A stretch of 36,190 nucleotides of DNA from NCBI GenBank assembly GCA_017424105.1, contig JAFPBK010000124.1, forward strand, positions 1-36,190. Reading direction: 5' to 3'. The stretch is from Kiritimatiellia bacterium. GTDB taxonomy: Bacteria > Verrucomicrobiota > Kiritimatiellia > RFP12 > UBA3636. Within the stretch, counting starts at the first letter, position 1, and every line of letters starts with the position of its first letter. Under the pieces are notes generated by a model. The model ran no database searches. It saw nothing but the letters and a program-made list of their open reading frames with translations, and was not told where the DNA came from. The position numbers and the translations under genes are program-made. Below, in pieces: positions 23,274-32,198 of this stretch.

Positions 23274-24608
23274 TTATTCTTTTTGTTTAATAATTTTGCG
23301 ACCAGTAATTTTTGTTTTTTCAATTGCTGTTTTTACACCTGGACGAGTTTCCAAATAGATATATTCAGCATCATCATGTAAATACATTCCACGATATGTT
23401 TGTGTAGAAGTCTTTACTTCAAAATCAGGAATGAAGAGTCTCTTTAACTGAATTGTTCCGAGCTGTTCAACAGAATTTCTTGTAATAGTTTTTGTAATCT
23501 TAACTGCTGCATATCCAGCACGCGAAAATGTAATTTCATGCTCTCCTTCAGGAATCAGATTCACTAGAGTTTCTGCAGAAAGTTGGTCTGATTCATTTGC
23601 TGGTTTTGTCTTAGCATATTCCTTACCGTCAATTTTTATAGAAACGAGTGCAGGAGTTGTTATTACAGAAATTGCACCAGAATTTTGTTGAAGACGAAAT
23701 TCTTCAACGCGTTCTTCAGAAGGACGTAAATCAACATTTCTAGCTAAAATTTCGTAGCCTGCCAACTCTGCTCTGATTCGGTATGAGCCAGCATCGTATG
23801 GATTCAACTCAAGTGGAGTTTCTCCCTTATATTGATTGTTAATATAAATGCGAGCTTTATCAGGCATAGATATAATCTTTAGTGATGCAGGTAGTGCTTC
23901 CAGTGTTGCATTGATTGTGTGTTCCTGACCAGCAACAAGTGCAACTGTTTCAGAGAAGTCTTTATAACCATCAAGAGAAACGCTTATTTGAGCATTGCCT
24001 TCAGGGATGTTGCTAATTGTGCATGGGGTGATTCCAACATTAGAACCATTGATTAATACATTTGCACCAGATGGATTTGAAGAAATAATTGTGGTTGCGA
24101 ATGTGCTGACTAATTCTGCATTAAGCTTTTGTGGTTTGTCTGAATTTACCTTGAGCACATGTTTTTGAGTTTTATATCCATTGAGGGAGAGTTCAATATT
24201 GTATTCTCCATATCTTAAATCTGTAACAAGCAGAGGCGTAATGCCAATGTCAATGCCGTCCTTTGTTACAGTTGCTCCATCTGGTTCTGATGTAATTAGA
24301 GCAAGGCATGTGCTTGGTTGCATTGCATAGCTCATTGTTTCTATTGAACCAGGTTTTATAATTGCAGTTCTATATACTGGCTTATAACCTTCTTGTTGTA
24401 ACTCCACAACGTATTTTTGTACGTTTGGATTAGCCATAAAAGTCAAAGGTGTATTGCCCTTATATTTTCCATCAATATAAACCTTAACACCATCTGGATT
24501 TGTTTGAATCTCAAGGCTGCCATTTGCTATTGGCTCTGCAGCTTGGCAAATAGCTGTCAGACTTAGAATGAGAATTGCGAAATTAAAAATTTTAAATAAT
24601 GATTTCAT
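23274..24608 (-). CDS. Exported PEGA-domain repeat protein
   Basis: 444 aa with a signal peptide (about 1-23, ending CQAA). The mature protein is a string of about five PEGA beta-domains of 70 residues each. Their signature strands are GSLEIQTNPDGVKVYIDGKY, ALITSEPDGATVTKDG, TTIISSNPSGANVLINGSNV, ASLKIISMPDKARIYINNQY and a divergent fifth one (GAISVITTPALVSIKIDG); most continue into G-x-TP. A small C-terminal region (FEVKTSTQTYRGMYLHDDAE) may be a separate beta-domain. PEGA domains are thought to bind cell-surface components and often accompany kinase or FHA signalling proteins. The gene follows the FHA gene by 24 bases, in line with that pattern. Confidence 0.88.
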   Translation of the reverse strand: MKSLFKIFNFAILILSLTAICQAAEPIANGSLEIQTNPDGVKVYIDGKYKGNTPLTFMANPNVQKYVVELQQEGYKPVYRTAIIKPGSIETMSYAMQPSTCLALITSEPDGATVTKDGIDIGITPLLVTDLRYGEYNIELSLNGYKTQKHVLKVNSDKPQKLNAELVSTFATTIISSNPSGANVLINGSNVGITPCTISNIPEGNAQISVSLDGYKDFSETVALVAGQEHTINATLEALPASLKIISMPDKARIYINNQYKGETPLELNPYDAGSYRIRAELAGYEILARNVDLRPSEERVEEFRLQQNSGAISVITTPALVSIKIDGKEYAKTKPANESDQLSAETLVNLIPEGEHEITFSRAGYAAVKITKTITRNSVEQLGTIQLKRLFIPDFEVKTSTQTYRGMYLHDDAEYIYLETRPGVKTAIEKTKITGRKIIKQKE

Positions 24609-24632
24609 AAATTAGTGCTCCTATCCTAACGC

Positions 24633-26003
24633 TTAACGATTCTTGTTTAGGCGAGCCTCTACCTGAAGAAGCTGGCGATTATATTTAATGTGGCGTGCAT
24701 CATGTTTGTCTGGAATTATTGCGCAAAGCTCACGCAAATATTCTGCAGCAGTTTCCCAATCCTTAAGATTTGTTGCACGTTCAATTTCAAATTCCTTTTC
24801 CTCAAGTAGCTTTTTCATCAGCTCTTCTGTTTCGCGTTTTTTATCAAACGCAATATCATATGCATCAGGTTTTGGAGAGATGTTTTCTAGATAATCAATT
24901 GTTTTTGAATAGTTAAGAATTGCTTTGAAAAGATTGTCTGATGCAATCTCCATTTCAGCATAAAATTTGTCAGCTAGTTCAAGGGATTCTGCTGCCAATT
25001 GCTCTAACTTTTCTTTTGAGTAATTGATTGATTCAAGATTTAGCTCTGCCTCCGCAAAATCTTTTAGAACATCGCGTACGATTGCAAATGGATTTGGTGT
25101 TTGATTATTTAATACAGTAACAGTCTTTGCTTCCTTTGTATTAATAATTGTGATTGTTGATTCGTTCCATTCACCTTGCTTGTTGCTATCTTCATAGATT
25201 TCAGCGAGAGAAGAAAAACCAGATTGCTCAATATTTTTAAGAAGGTCTAGAATTAACCCTTTGTTGATAGGTGTATCTGTCTTTTTTTCAATGTGCCTGC
25301 TTTGAGATAAATCATCAATAACAGCAGTAAGAATACCATCAGACGCAAGCTTTAATTCATATCTAAAAATATTGCTGTCGGTTGCTTCAATTTCGCAATA
25401 ATGAAATTCGAGAGAGCGTTCCAATTTTTGAATTTTTGGAGTTTCCTTCTTTTCTTCTTTGTTCATAAAAGAATTGAAGCAGAACATGCCTATACCAACA
25501 ATAGCAATTGTTGCAATCGCGACAATTGATAAATTTTTGATAGATTGAATATTGTTCTTCTTTTGCTCAGCGGTATCCTCTGATGTAGAGGTTGCATTTA
25601 AACCAAGGTCGATTTTTTCGTTTATTATTGGTTTTGGAGCTTGCTCTTTAATTTCGGGAATTACAGAGGAATGATTATTCGTAGCAGGTGTAGCAATTGT
25701 TGCATTTTCATTTCCCGCAGTAAGCTTAATAATGGTGTCACCTAGCTGAATTTCATCGCCAAGATTTAATTGAACCTCATCTATGATTTTCCCATTAACG
25801 GCAGTTCCATTTGCAGATGCAAGGTCTGTTAGCCATAGCTCATCACCACGCATATCAATAGAGCAGTGATGACGCGAAAGCATTTCGTCTGGAATAGAAA
25901 AATCATTTTTTGAGGAACGACCCAAGGTTACAGGAAAAGATGTTAAAATTTGTGCTTTTCCAACGCTATTACCGCTTATTATAGTTAATCTATATTCCTT
26001 CAT
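24633..26003 (-). CDS. FHA-domain single-span membrane protein
   Basis: 456 aa from the ATG at 26003. A longer frame reaches 26093 and overlaps the exonuclease gene, but GGAG lies exactly before the inner ATG, so that start is chosen. The N-terminal FHA domain (about 3-97) has the phosphothreonine-binding residues in GRSSKNDFSI, LSRHHCSI and ANGTAVNG. A Pro/Thr-rich linker, a membrane segment (SIVAIATIAIVGIGMFCF) and an extracytoplasmic region with a helical, Glu/Lys-rich C-terminus follow. FHA domains read Ser/Thr phosphorylation, but no kinase or phosphatase is in the window. It is probably a membrane partner of the PEGA protein encoded next. Confidence 0.87.
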   Translation of the reverse strand: MKEYRLTIISGNSVGKAQILTSFPVTLGRSSKNDFSIPDEMLSRHHCSIDMRGDELWLTDLASANGTAVNGKIIDEVQLNLGDEIQLGDTIIKLTAGNENATIATPATNNHSSVIPEIKEQAPKPIINEKIDLGLNATSTSEDTAEQKKNNIQSIKNLSIVAIATIAIVGIGMFCFNSFMNKEEKKETPKIQKLERSLEFHYCEIEATDSNIFRYELKLASDGILTAVIDDLSQSRHIEKKTDTPINKGLILDLLKNIEQSGFSSLAEIYEDSNKQGEWNESTITIINTKEAKTVTVLNNQTPNPFAIVRDVLKDFAEAELNLESINYSKEKLEQLAAESLELADKFYAEMEIASDNLFKAILNYSKTIDYLENISPKPDAYDIAFDKKRETEELMKKLLEEKEFEIERATNLKDWETAAEYLRELCAIIPDKHDARHIKYNRQLLQVEARLNKNR

Positions 26004-26041
26004 TGCTGCTCCATTGTTAGTTGAGGTGAGCGAAAAATTAT

Positions 26042-26854
26042 TTAAAGTTTTACACTTTGAGATGATGGAGTATTTGGTGGAGGTGTTGGCCAAATACCTT
26101 CAAGTGCATTTTGAACAATAGCTTTTGTGTCATGAGCAAAATCACCACGTAGCATCCATTTTAGGAAGCTTGGCTCATCGAGAACAAGGTCACGTAGACG
26201 TGTGCCTTTTTTCTTGCCAAAGTTGATTGTGATTTCTCCATCAAGCCAGCGTAGACGACCATCTCTATCCAGTAAAAATGGGTCTCTGTCGTTTAGCAGA
26301 CGATCCAATTCATCTGGGTCTGTTGGCAAATCTTCATACTTTGCAAATTCTCCTTCTAAAACACGAAGGGTTGCCTCTGTATCTGCTTCTGCACCATGTG
26401 CATCTTCAAGTTCTACTCCGCAATAGAAGCGCATCGCTGCAGAAAGATCGCGAGGTTCTTTTCTGTGGAAAATGCGCTGGGCATCAAATTGACGGCGCTC
26501 ATTTGGATTGAACTTTAGTCCGCAACGTAGAAATTCTTCTTCAAGAAGAGGAATATCCAATCGACCCATTCCAAAACCACCTAAGTCGCAATCCTCAAAA
26601 TAGTCAAAGATTTCGTCTGCCACATCAGCAAATGTTGGGCAATCTTTAACCATATCATCATCAATACCATGTATTGCAATAGTCTCAATAGGAATAGGGA
26701 TTGAAGGGTTTAATAACCAGGTTTGTGATGAACGAGCACCATTAGTTTCAATTCTAATAACAGAAAGCTCAATAATTCTATCGGTACGTGCATTAAGTCC
26801 TGTTGCTTCTATATCAAAAATCGCAAGAGGTCTATCAAGTTTTATAAATCTCAT
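26042..26854 (-). CDS. DEDDh 3'-5' exonuclease with ExoX-like C-terminal domain
   Basis: 270 aa, cytoplasmic. The DnaQ-like exonuclease fold carries the full catalytic set: Asp14 and Glu16 (FDIEATGL), Asp100 (GRLDIPLLEEE), His153 and Asp158 (DAHGAEADTEAT). Residues about 200-240 (DGEITINFGKKKGTRLRDLV, then DEPSFLKWMLRGDF) match the small domain found at the end of exodeoxyribonuclease X-like proteins. It would degrade single-stranded DNA or RNA from the 3' end in repair or turnover. The preferred substrate is not clear. It is the promoter-proximal gene of the minus-strand run; the ribosome binding site is weak. Confidence 0.9.
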   Translation of the reverse strand: MRFIKLDRPLAIFDIEATGLNARTDRIIELSVIRIETNGARSSQTWLLNPSIPIPIETIAIHGIDDDMVKDCPTFADVADEIFDYFEDCDLGGFGMGRLDIPLLEEEFLRCGLKFNPNERRQFDAQRIFHRKEPRDLSAAMRFYCGVELEDAHGAEADTEATLRVLEGEFAKYEDLPTDPDELDRLLNDRDPFLLDRDGRLRWLDGEITINFGKKKGTRLRDLVLDEPSFLKWMLRGDFAHDTKAIVQNALEGIWPTPPPNTPSSQSVKL

Positions 26855-26894
26855 CTTTGTATAATATCCATATAATTTTTCTTAACTATATAAT

Positions 26895-26923
26895 AGTATA
26901 GCACAATCATACTGTGGGTGCAA
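26895..26923 (-). promoter_or_regulatory. Promoter of the exonuclease-to-queH operon
   Basis: On the minus strand, TTGCAC (26918-26923) and TATACT (26895-26900) are separated by 17 bases, with TGC directly before the -10, an extended form. Transcription would start about 30 bases before the exonuclease ATG. Confidence 0.65.
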
Positions 26924-27152
26924 ATACATATTAGAAAAAAGCACAATTTTTTATGAGCATTATTTGTCATAAAAAAGGCATATTTTAGGAATTGAATTTA
27001 CTTCTTAATGCAGAAATTAAGGTGAATTTTTTGAAGTCAAACCAAGAATTGATACTTGATTCGTGATTTTTAAGAAAAGTTCATATTTGAAATAAGTTTT
27101 GCATATATTATGTTTTTTTATTTAAAAAACGATAGAAATATGCTAAGCAATG

Positions 27153-27180
27153 TTGACACTTCTTGCATTTTGTATATAAT
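27153..27180 (+). promoter_or_regulatory. Near-perfect sigma-70 promoter of the 945-aa protein
   Basis: TTGACA (27153-27158) and TATAAT (27175-27180), both perfect consensus, are separated by 16 bases. The leader to the ATG is about 50 bases. Confidence 0.8.
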
Positions 27181-27237
27181 TAAGACTCACCAACAGAGGT
27201 TGTTATTCAACCAAGATTTATATTGGAGATATATTTT

Positions 27238-30075
27238 ATGAACAAAATCCATTCTATACTTAAATGTGTTATTGCTACTATGGCCACTATGCTTGTAGGT
27301 ATTTCTTCTGCTGAGGTTTTAGTATATGAAGGCTTTAGCTCTAATGACTATACGCTTTCAACAAGTATTAGAGATGCAAAATCTGTTAATGATTCAATAG
27401 GAATGGATAATACAAAAGGTTGGTTCTCTGCCACGGGTGTTTATTTTGCACAATCAAGTGGACTTACTTTACCTGAGGGTTGGGAAGAAAATGGTGTATA
27501 TGTTGGGGATGGTGATTTGCGTTGCGTCATAAAAAATAACGCATCAGCAACAACAGTAAGAAGTAATCGCGCTCAGCAACGTGGAATTAATTATGAGTGG
27601 CCAGAATCTGGGACTATTTATTTGCGCTTTGTAATGCGTGTCTCACAATCTCTTTTGAAAACAACATTTTTAGGTGTGAATAACTATTGGATGGCTGGTT
27701 TAGGTACTTCTGCAATTTCAAATCCTGCTAACGACTCTTGCAATATTACAAATGGTGTTTATATGGGTGTTCGCAATAATGCAGGCACTTTACGTTTCTC
27801 TGGATATGTTTATGACCCTGCCACAAGTTCTATTATGACAACAAATTTATTTACTATTGATACATCAAAGCAATTAGATTGTATTGCAGTAGCAAAGATT
27901 GATTATGATAGAACAGGTGAAAATACTATTTCTTTTTATGCTGCTCCAATAGATTCCTGGAATAATGATTTTGAATGGATTGGCTCATTCCCTGCAAAAG
28001 GATTAATTTCTAGAGAAAAAGCTTTTAACCATTTACAAATGATTGGTCAGTATCGCACTGCTGATCAGTGGGTTTCATTTGATGAATTTGTTGTTACAAC
28101 AACCCCAGAGGAAGCATTTTATCATACCCCTTATACTGCTCCAAAGATGGAGAATTCTTCTATAAGTAACCTAACTGACGATGGTTATACTATTACTTCA
28201 TCTCTTGTTCAGAGTGATGCGATTGTATCATATATTTTGTACGATGGAACAACTTCTATAACAAATTTGATTGGTTCATATAGCAATGGTGACGAGATTT
28301 CTTATACCTTTGAAGCACCTACAGATTCTAAGACTTATGAGGTGTTATTATATTCAGTAAGTGCAAGAGGAGAATCAACCACTATACCTGTAGGTACAAT
28401 CTATGGCGGTGAATTAGTAATTGAAAAGATTTCTGATGCTTCTGAGACTGGTCTGACAAAAGCTGTTGTTAAAATTAGTCGTCAAAATGCAGATCCTCTT
28501 CCATTAAATGTAAATTATTCATTTGTGGATGGTACAGCAAAGGCAGGTGTAAATTTTGTTGATAATGCAGGAAAAGCTGTTATTCAAGAGGGGGAAAGCT
28601 CAGTAACCATTGAAGTTACTCCAATTATTGACCCAGTTAGCAATTTAGACACAAGTCTGACGGTTGCGATTGCAAATGGAAATTATGTAGCACCTTCAGA
28701 AGGTGTTGAGGTTTCTGTTTTTAATTTTGTTACACCTGAAGGTTGCAACTATTGGCTTGCTGGTGAATATTCAGACGGACTGGCTTCAAATCCTTTAAAC
28801 TGGTCATTGGGTCGCACCCCTGTTCCAACAGATATTGTTGTATGGGATGGCGTGGTATCACAGAAGGAAATGATTTGGGATACAGCAAATAATGATTTAA
28901 CAGATACAGTTGCTGGCTGGAAACAAATAAATGCAGGAGTCAGCAATGCTATATTCTATACAACTTATGAAAGCAGAGGCTCGTTTACAACATTTAATAT
29001 AACAGGAGATGCTATTCTTGAAACAGGTATTTGGACTCATCCTGTTTCACGTTCCTTCAATAGTGGCAGTAAAGCAAATTCAGAAATTTGTGCTACAGGT
29101 GGTGTATATAAGTTGGACGTAACAATTGGAGGCAATCTAAAGGTTGGCACTGATGCAACAATTTCTTGCTATGCAAAGGGTGCATATCCAACAGGAATTG
29201 GCTCTGTGACAACAATGGGCTATGGTACTCATGCAGGAACACATCTGGGAGCATGGGAATCATATGGCAGTGTATTTAAACCTACCTCAATTGGTGGTAT
29301 TGGTACTCAAAAGGGAACTGATCAATATGCAAAATATGCTGCGGGCAGTGGTGCAATTCATCTAACTGTTGGTGGTGATTTTGAGCTGCTTGGAAAAATT
29401 AATGCTAACTCATATATAGGTGGCTACGGTGGTGGTGGCGCTGGTTCTATTTGGGTTGAGGTTGAAGGAGATTTGACAGGAACAGGCTCAATGCAAGCAA
29501 ATGGATTATCTGTTTCTGATGGACAAGGCTCAGGTGGTGGTCGTATTGCTATCTATGCAAATACAATTGCTTCAACAATTTCCAGCTCAGCAACTGCAAA
29601 CTATTTGCGTTCTGGTGGTTCTGGTGCCGGCACAGTTTATACACAGGACTCAACTTGTGTAGATAAGGGTGGTGTTATATTAATAAATGCAGGACGCACC
29701 TCTACTACCACTACAAATCAAATAACACCTATTGTTTCTCAACTTTCTGTTGGAGGAGACGCTATCACAGACTTTAGAAAGTCTACAGTTAAAGTTGGAG
29801 GTGGTGCTATTGCTTGGGCTACAGATATGACAGTAGAATCAGTAATTGTAGTATCAAATATTTCAAAGATAGATCTACGTGGTAGTACATTTAAGACATC
29901 AAAGCTGTCACTTGGAGGTAAGAGCATTCCTACAGGAACATATAGTGTAGATTCCACAGCAGTGGCAAATGATGGCACAAGTATCGCAATGAGCGATTAT
30001 TTTGTTGATACATCAAAAGATGCTGATGGAACCGTTGTTGTTTTAGGCAGCTCATTTATGTTAATTATTCGATAA
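27238..30075 (+). CDS. Large exported protein with LamG-like, Calx-beta and beta-helix-like parts
   Basis: 945 aa from the ATG at 27238. The frame also has an upstream TTG at 27223, but GGAG (27225-27228) is placed for the ATG. A signal peptide (about 1-24, ISSAEV) is followed by a region starting VLVYEGF, like the concanavalin-type domains of PVC and PEP-CTERM proteins. A Calx-beta-like domain comes next (DPLPLNVNYSFVDGTAKAGV, then EGESSVTIEVTPI), and then a Gly-rich stretch (GGYGGGGAGSIWVEVEGDLT) suggesting a beta-helix. The end, KLSLGGKSIPTGTYS through VVVLGSSFMLIIR, shares its pattern with the 870-aa protein. There is no autotransporter barrel. It is likely a surface or secreted adhesin or glycan-binding protein. 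Confidence 0.82.
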   Translation: MNKIHSILKCVIATMATMLVGISSAEVLVYEGFSSNDYTLSTSIRDAKSVNDSIGMDNTKGWFSATGVYFAQSSGLTLPEGWEENGVYVGDGDLRCVIKNNASATTVRSNRAQQRGINYEWPESGTIYLRFVMRVSQSLLKTTFLGVNNYWMAGLGTSAISNPANDSCNITNGVYMGVRNNAGTLRFSGYVYDPATSSIMTTNLFTIDTSKQLDCIAVAKIDYDRTGENTISFYAAPIDSWNNDFEWIGSFPAKGLISREKAFNHLQMIGQYRTADQWVSFDEFVVTTTPEEAFYHTPYTAPKMENSSISNLTDDGYTITSSLVQSDAIVSYILYDGTTSITNLIGSYSNGDEISYTFEAPTDSKTYEVLLYSVSARGESTTIPVGTIYGGELVIEKISDASETGLTKAVVKISRQNADPLPLNVNYSFVDGTAKAGVNFVDNAGKAVIQEGESSVTIEVTPIIDPVSNLDTSLTVAIANGNYVAPSEGVEVSVFNFVTPEGCNYWLAGEYSDGLASNPLNWSLGRTPVPTDIVVWDGVVSQKEMIWDTANNDLTDTVAGWKQINAGVSNAIFYTTYESRGSFTTFNITGDAILETGIWTHPVSRSFNSGSKANSEICATGGVYKLDVTIGGNLKVGTDATISCYAKGAYPTGIGSVTTMGYGTHAGTHLGAWESYGSVFKPTSIGGIGTQKGTDQYAKYAAGSGAIHLTVGGDFELLGKINANSYIGGYGGGGAGSIWVEVEGDLTGTGSMQANGLSVSDGQGSGGGRIAIYANTIASTISSSATANYLRSGGSGAGTVYTQDSTCVDKGGVILINAGRTSTTTTNQITPIVSQLSVGGDAITDFRKSTVKVGGGAIAWATDMTVESVIVVSNISKIDLRGSTFKTSKLSLGGKSIPTGTYSVDSTAVANDGTSIAMSDYFVDTSKDADGTVVVLGSSFMLIIR

Positions 30076-30112
30076 TTCTGTTAAGATACGGCAAAATTAT
30101 TTTATACGGTTG

Positions 30113-30177
30113 AAAGTGCGAAATGTGGAGCTTTTCTGTTCAAAAAAGCAGAAAAGTCAAAAACTTCGCACTTTTAT
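30113..30177 (+). terminator. Long hairpin terminator after the 945-aa protein gene
   Basis: Outer arms AAAGTGCGAA (30113-30122) and TTCGCACTTT (30165-30174) pair perfectly, as do inner arms CTTTTCTG (30131-30138) and CAGAAAAG (30149-30156). The T-run at the end is short, so it may stop transcription or protect the transcript's 3' end. Confidence 0.6.
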
Positions 30178-30246
30178 TGATTAAATTTGGATTCAACTGC
30201 CGTTTTTAAGCTATTTTTCAATAATTTCTTTTTTTTATAAAATGTC

Positions 30247-30276
30247 TTGTCTTTTTCAAATGATTTATTGTAAAAT
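30247..30276 (+). promoter_or_regulatory. Promoter candidate of the acyltransferase gene
   Basis: TTGTCT (30247-30252), an 18-base spacer and TAAAAT (30271-30276). The match is moderate. Confidence 0.3.
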
Positions 30277-30300
30277 GTTAATAAATTTGTAATCGTGCCT

Positions 30301-30320
30301 GTTACAGAATATCCTGTAAC
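30301..30320. promoter_or_regulatory. Inverted repeat upstream of the acyltransferase gene
   Basis: GTTACAG-AATATC-CTGTAAC: 7-bp perfect arms, and nine of ten pairs match if the centre is included. It could be an operator for a dimeric regulator or a small hairpin in the leader, 47 bases before the preferred start codon. Confidence 0.4.
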
Positions 30321-30367
30321 GTATGTTGTTAAAATAATTTGTATAAATTAGTATGTGTGTAGGTTTT

Positions 30368-32188
30368 ATGAAGAAAAAATATGATAAGGTATTTCACCTG
30401 AATCCAGAATCTTCTCCTCTTGGAATTCGTAATGTTTTTGTGCGAAGCTTTGTTGAACATCTGACAAGACTTGATAAGCTCAACAGAATTGTGTGTGAAG
30501 GCAGAGCTGTAGAGCAGCGCTCAGGTGAATGCTTTTCAGATAGAATTCTTGAGGGAATGAATGTTAAGGTAAACATTTCTGACGAGGATTTAGCTCGTAT
30601 TCCAAAAACAGGACCTGTTATAGTTGTTGCTAATCACCCATTTGGTGGTATTGAGGGTGTTGTGCTTATGAGTATCCTCAATAAGGTTCGTCCAGATTAT
30701 AAGGTGCTTGTAAATTATATTTTGGAAATGGTGCCAGAACTTCGTGAGAATTTCATTGGCGTAGATGTTTTTGGAACAGCTGCGGCAATGAAGAAAAATA
30801 TCCGACCACTCATGGAGACAATGAAGTGGGTGAAGGAAGGACATCTTTTAGGTGTGTTCCCATCAGGAGAGGTTTCAAGTATTGATTTGAAGAGCCGCCG
30901 TGTTCGTGATCCTAAGTGGCAAGAAACAATTGGTGGAGTAATTCGTAAAACAGGTGCAACTGTTATACCTATGTATTTCGCAGGAGCAAATCCAGCATTG
31001 TTCCAGATGGCTGGTCTTATTCATCCTCGTCTTCGCACAGTTATGCTTCCTTCTATGGTTGCAAATAAACGTAAGATGACTTTAGAGGTTGCAGTTGGTG
31101 CTCCAATTGTTCCTTCTGAGATTAAGAAGTATGAGAATGAAGAAGAGTTGATGAAGTATCTTCGTCTTCGTTCTTATGCTCTGGAAGGTCGTTTTACTGG
31201 TAAAAAGAAAAAGTTCTGCTTATTTAGAAAAAAGAGGAAGATAACAAAGGCAGATCATCAGCCAATTATTGATGAGACACCTGCAGAGGCAATAGAGGCA
31301 GAGATTAAAGCATTTGCTCCTGAGGCTCATCTATTTACTGGTGGAGATTTAGAAGTTTATATTTCTAAGCTAGGAACAGATTCTGCAATTATGCGCGAGC
31401 TTTCACGTTTGCGTGAGATAACTTTCCGCGCAGTAGGTGAGGGAACTGGATTACCTAAAGATACAGATGTTTATGATGCAGAATATTTGCATTTGTTCAT
31501 TTGGAATGCAAAGGCTAAGGAAATAGTTGGTGCATATCGTCTTGGATTAGCGGATGAAATTTGTGCAAAGTATGGTCCTCGAGGTCTTTATACACATACA
31601 TTGTTCAAGTTTAATGAGGAATTAACAAATAAAATTCTTCCAGGAATTGAGTTGGGGCGCTCATTTGTTCGCCCAGAATATCAAAAGGCATTCCAACCAC
31701 TATTATATTTGTGGAAGGGTATTGGTATCTTTATTTCTCGCAATCCTCAATATGTAAATCTATTTGGCCCTGTAAGTATCACTGCAGATTATAAGGATTC
31801 TTCAAGAAATATGCTATTGCGCTCTCTTGAGTTGTCTAATTTTGCTAATGATTTGGCTCATCTTGTAAAGCCACGTAATAAGCCAGCTCGTTACAAGAAA
31901 CGCGATGAATGGAAAAATCCTGATTTTGAGGAGATTATCGCTTCAGTAGATGATGTTTCAACTTTAATTCAGGATATTGAGGATGATCGTAAGAGCATTC
32001 CTGTTCTTATCAAGCAATATCTAAAGCTTGGCGGTAAAATCTTAGCTTTTAATTTGGATGAAGAGTTCTCTGATGTTGTTGATGGTCTAATTCTCATTGA
32101 CTTACGTAAGACAGATAAGCGTACACGCAGACGTTATATGGGTGATGAAGCAGATGATATTTTCTGCAAATATCACAAATTAGACTAA
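30368..32188 (+). CDS. Bifunctional acyltransferase fusion, OlsF-like (aminolipid synthesis)
   Basis: 606 aa from the ATG at 30368, preferred over the ATG at 30353 because AGG lies just before it. The N-terminal half (about 1-285) is a PlsC-like lysophospholipid acyltransferase with VVANHPFGGIEG (His90, Glu96) and GVFPSGEVSS. A basic linker follows (KKKKFCLFRKKRK). The C-terminal half is a GNAT-type N-acyltransferase of the OlsB/hemolysin family, with ELSRLREITFRAVGEGTGLP, VGAYRLG and ELGRSFVRPEYQ. This order matches OlsF, which makes ornithine lipid in two steps: N-acylation, then O-acylation with acyl-ACP donors. In Bacteroides related separate enzymes make glycine lipids, so the amino acid is not decided. 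It is probably peripheral to the inner membrane. Confidence 0.82.
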   Translation: MKKKYDKVFHLNPESSPLGIRNVFVRSFVEHLTRLDKLNRIVCEGRAVEQRSGECFSDRILEGMNVKVNISDEDLARIPKTGPVIVVANHPFGGIEGVVLMSILNKVRPDYKVLVNYILEMVPELRENFIGVDVFGTAAAMKKNIRPLMETMKWVKEGHLLGVFPSGEVSSIDLKSRRVRDPKWQETIGGVIRKTGATVIPMYFAGANPALFQMAGLIHPRLRTVMLPSMVANKRKMTLEVAVGAPIVPSEIKKYENEEELMKYLRLRSYALEGRFTGKKKKFCLFRKKRKITKADHQPIIDETPAEAIEAEIKAFAPEAHLFTGGDLEVYISKLGTDSAIMRELSRLREITFRAVGEGTGLPKDTDVYDAEYLHLFIWNAKAKEIVGAYRLGLADEICAKYGPRGLYTHTLFKFNEELTNKILPGIELGRSFVRPEYQKAFQPLLYLWKGIGIFISRNPQYVNLFGPVSITADYKDSSRNMLLRSLELSNFANDLAHLVKPRNKPARYKKRDEWKNPDFEEIIASVDDVSTLIQDIEDDRKSIPVLIKQYLKLGGKILAFNLDEEFSDVVDGLILIDLRKTDKRTRRRYMGDEADDIFCKYHKLD

Positions 32189-32198
32189 AGGTATATCG

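Larger units (their letters stand above)
26855..27237. other. Divergent promoter region, no gene seen
   Basis: A 383-base, very AT-rich gap between the exonuclease operon and the 945-aa exported protein gene. It contains one strong promoter in each direction and nothing else I can support. The longest plus-strand ATG frame I noticed (from 26953) has only 11 codons. Confidence 0.6.

Noticed and set aside
26004-26093. Longer FHA protein overlapping the exonuclease gene
   Set aside because: The extension lies inside the 3' end of the exonuclease frame and has low-complexity content. GGAG precedes the ATG at 26003, and the FHA fold starts right there.
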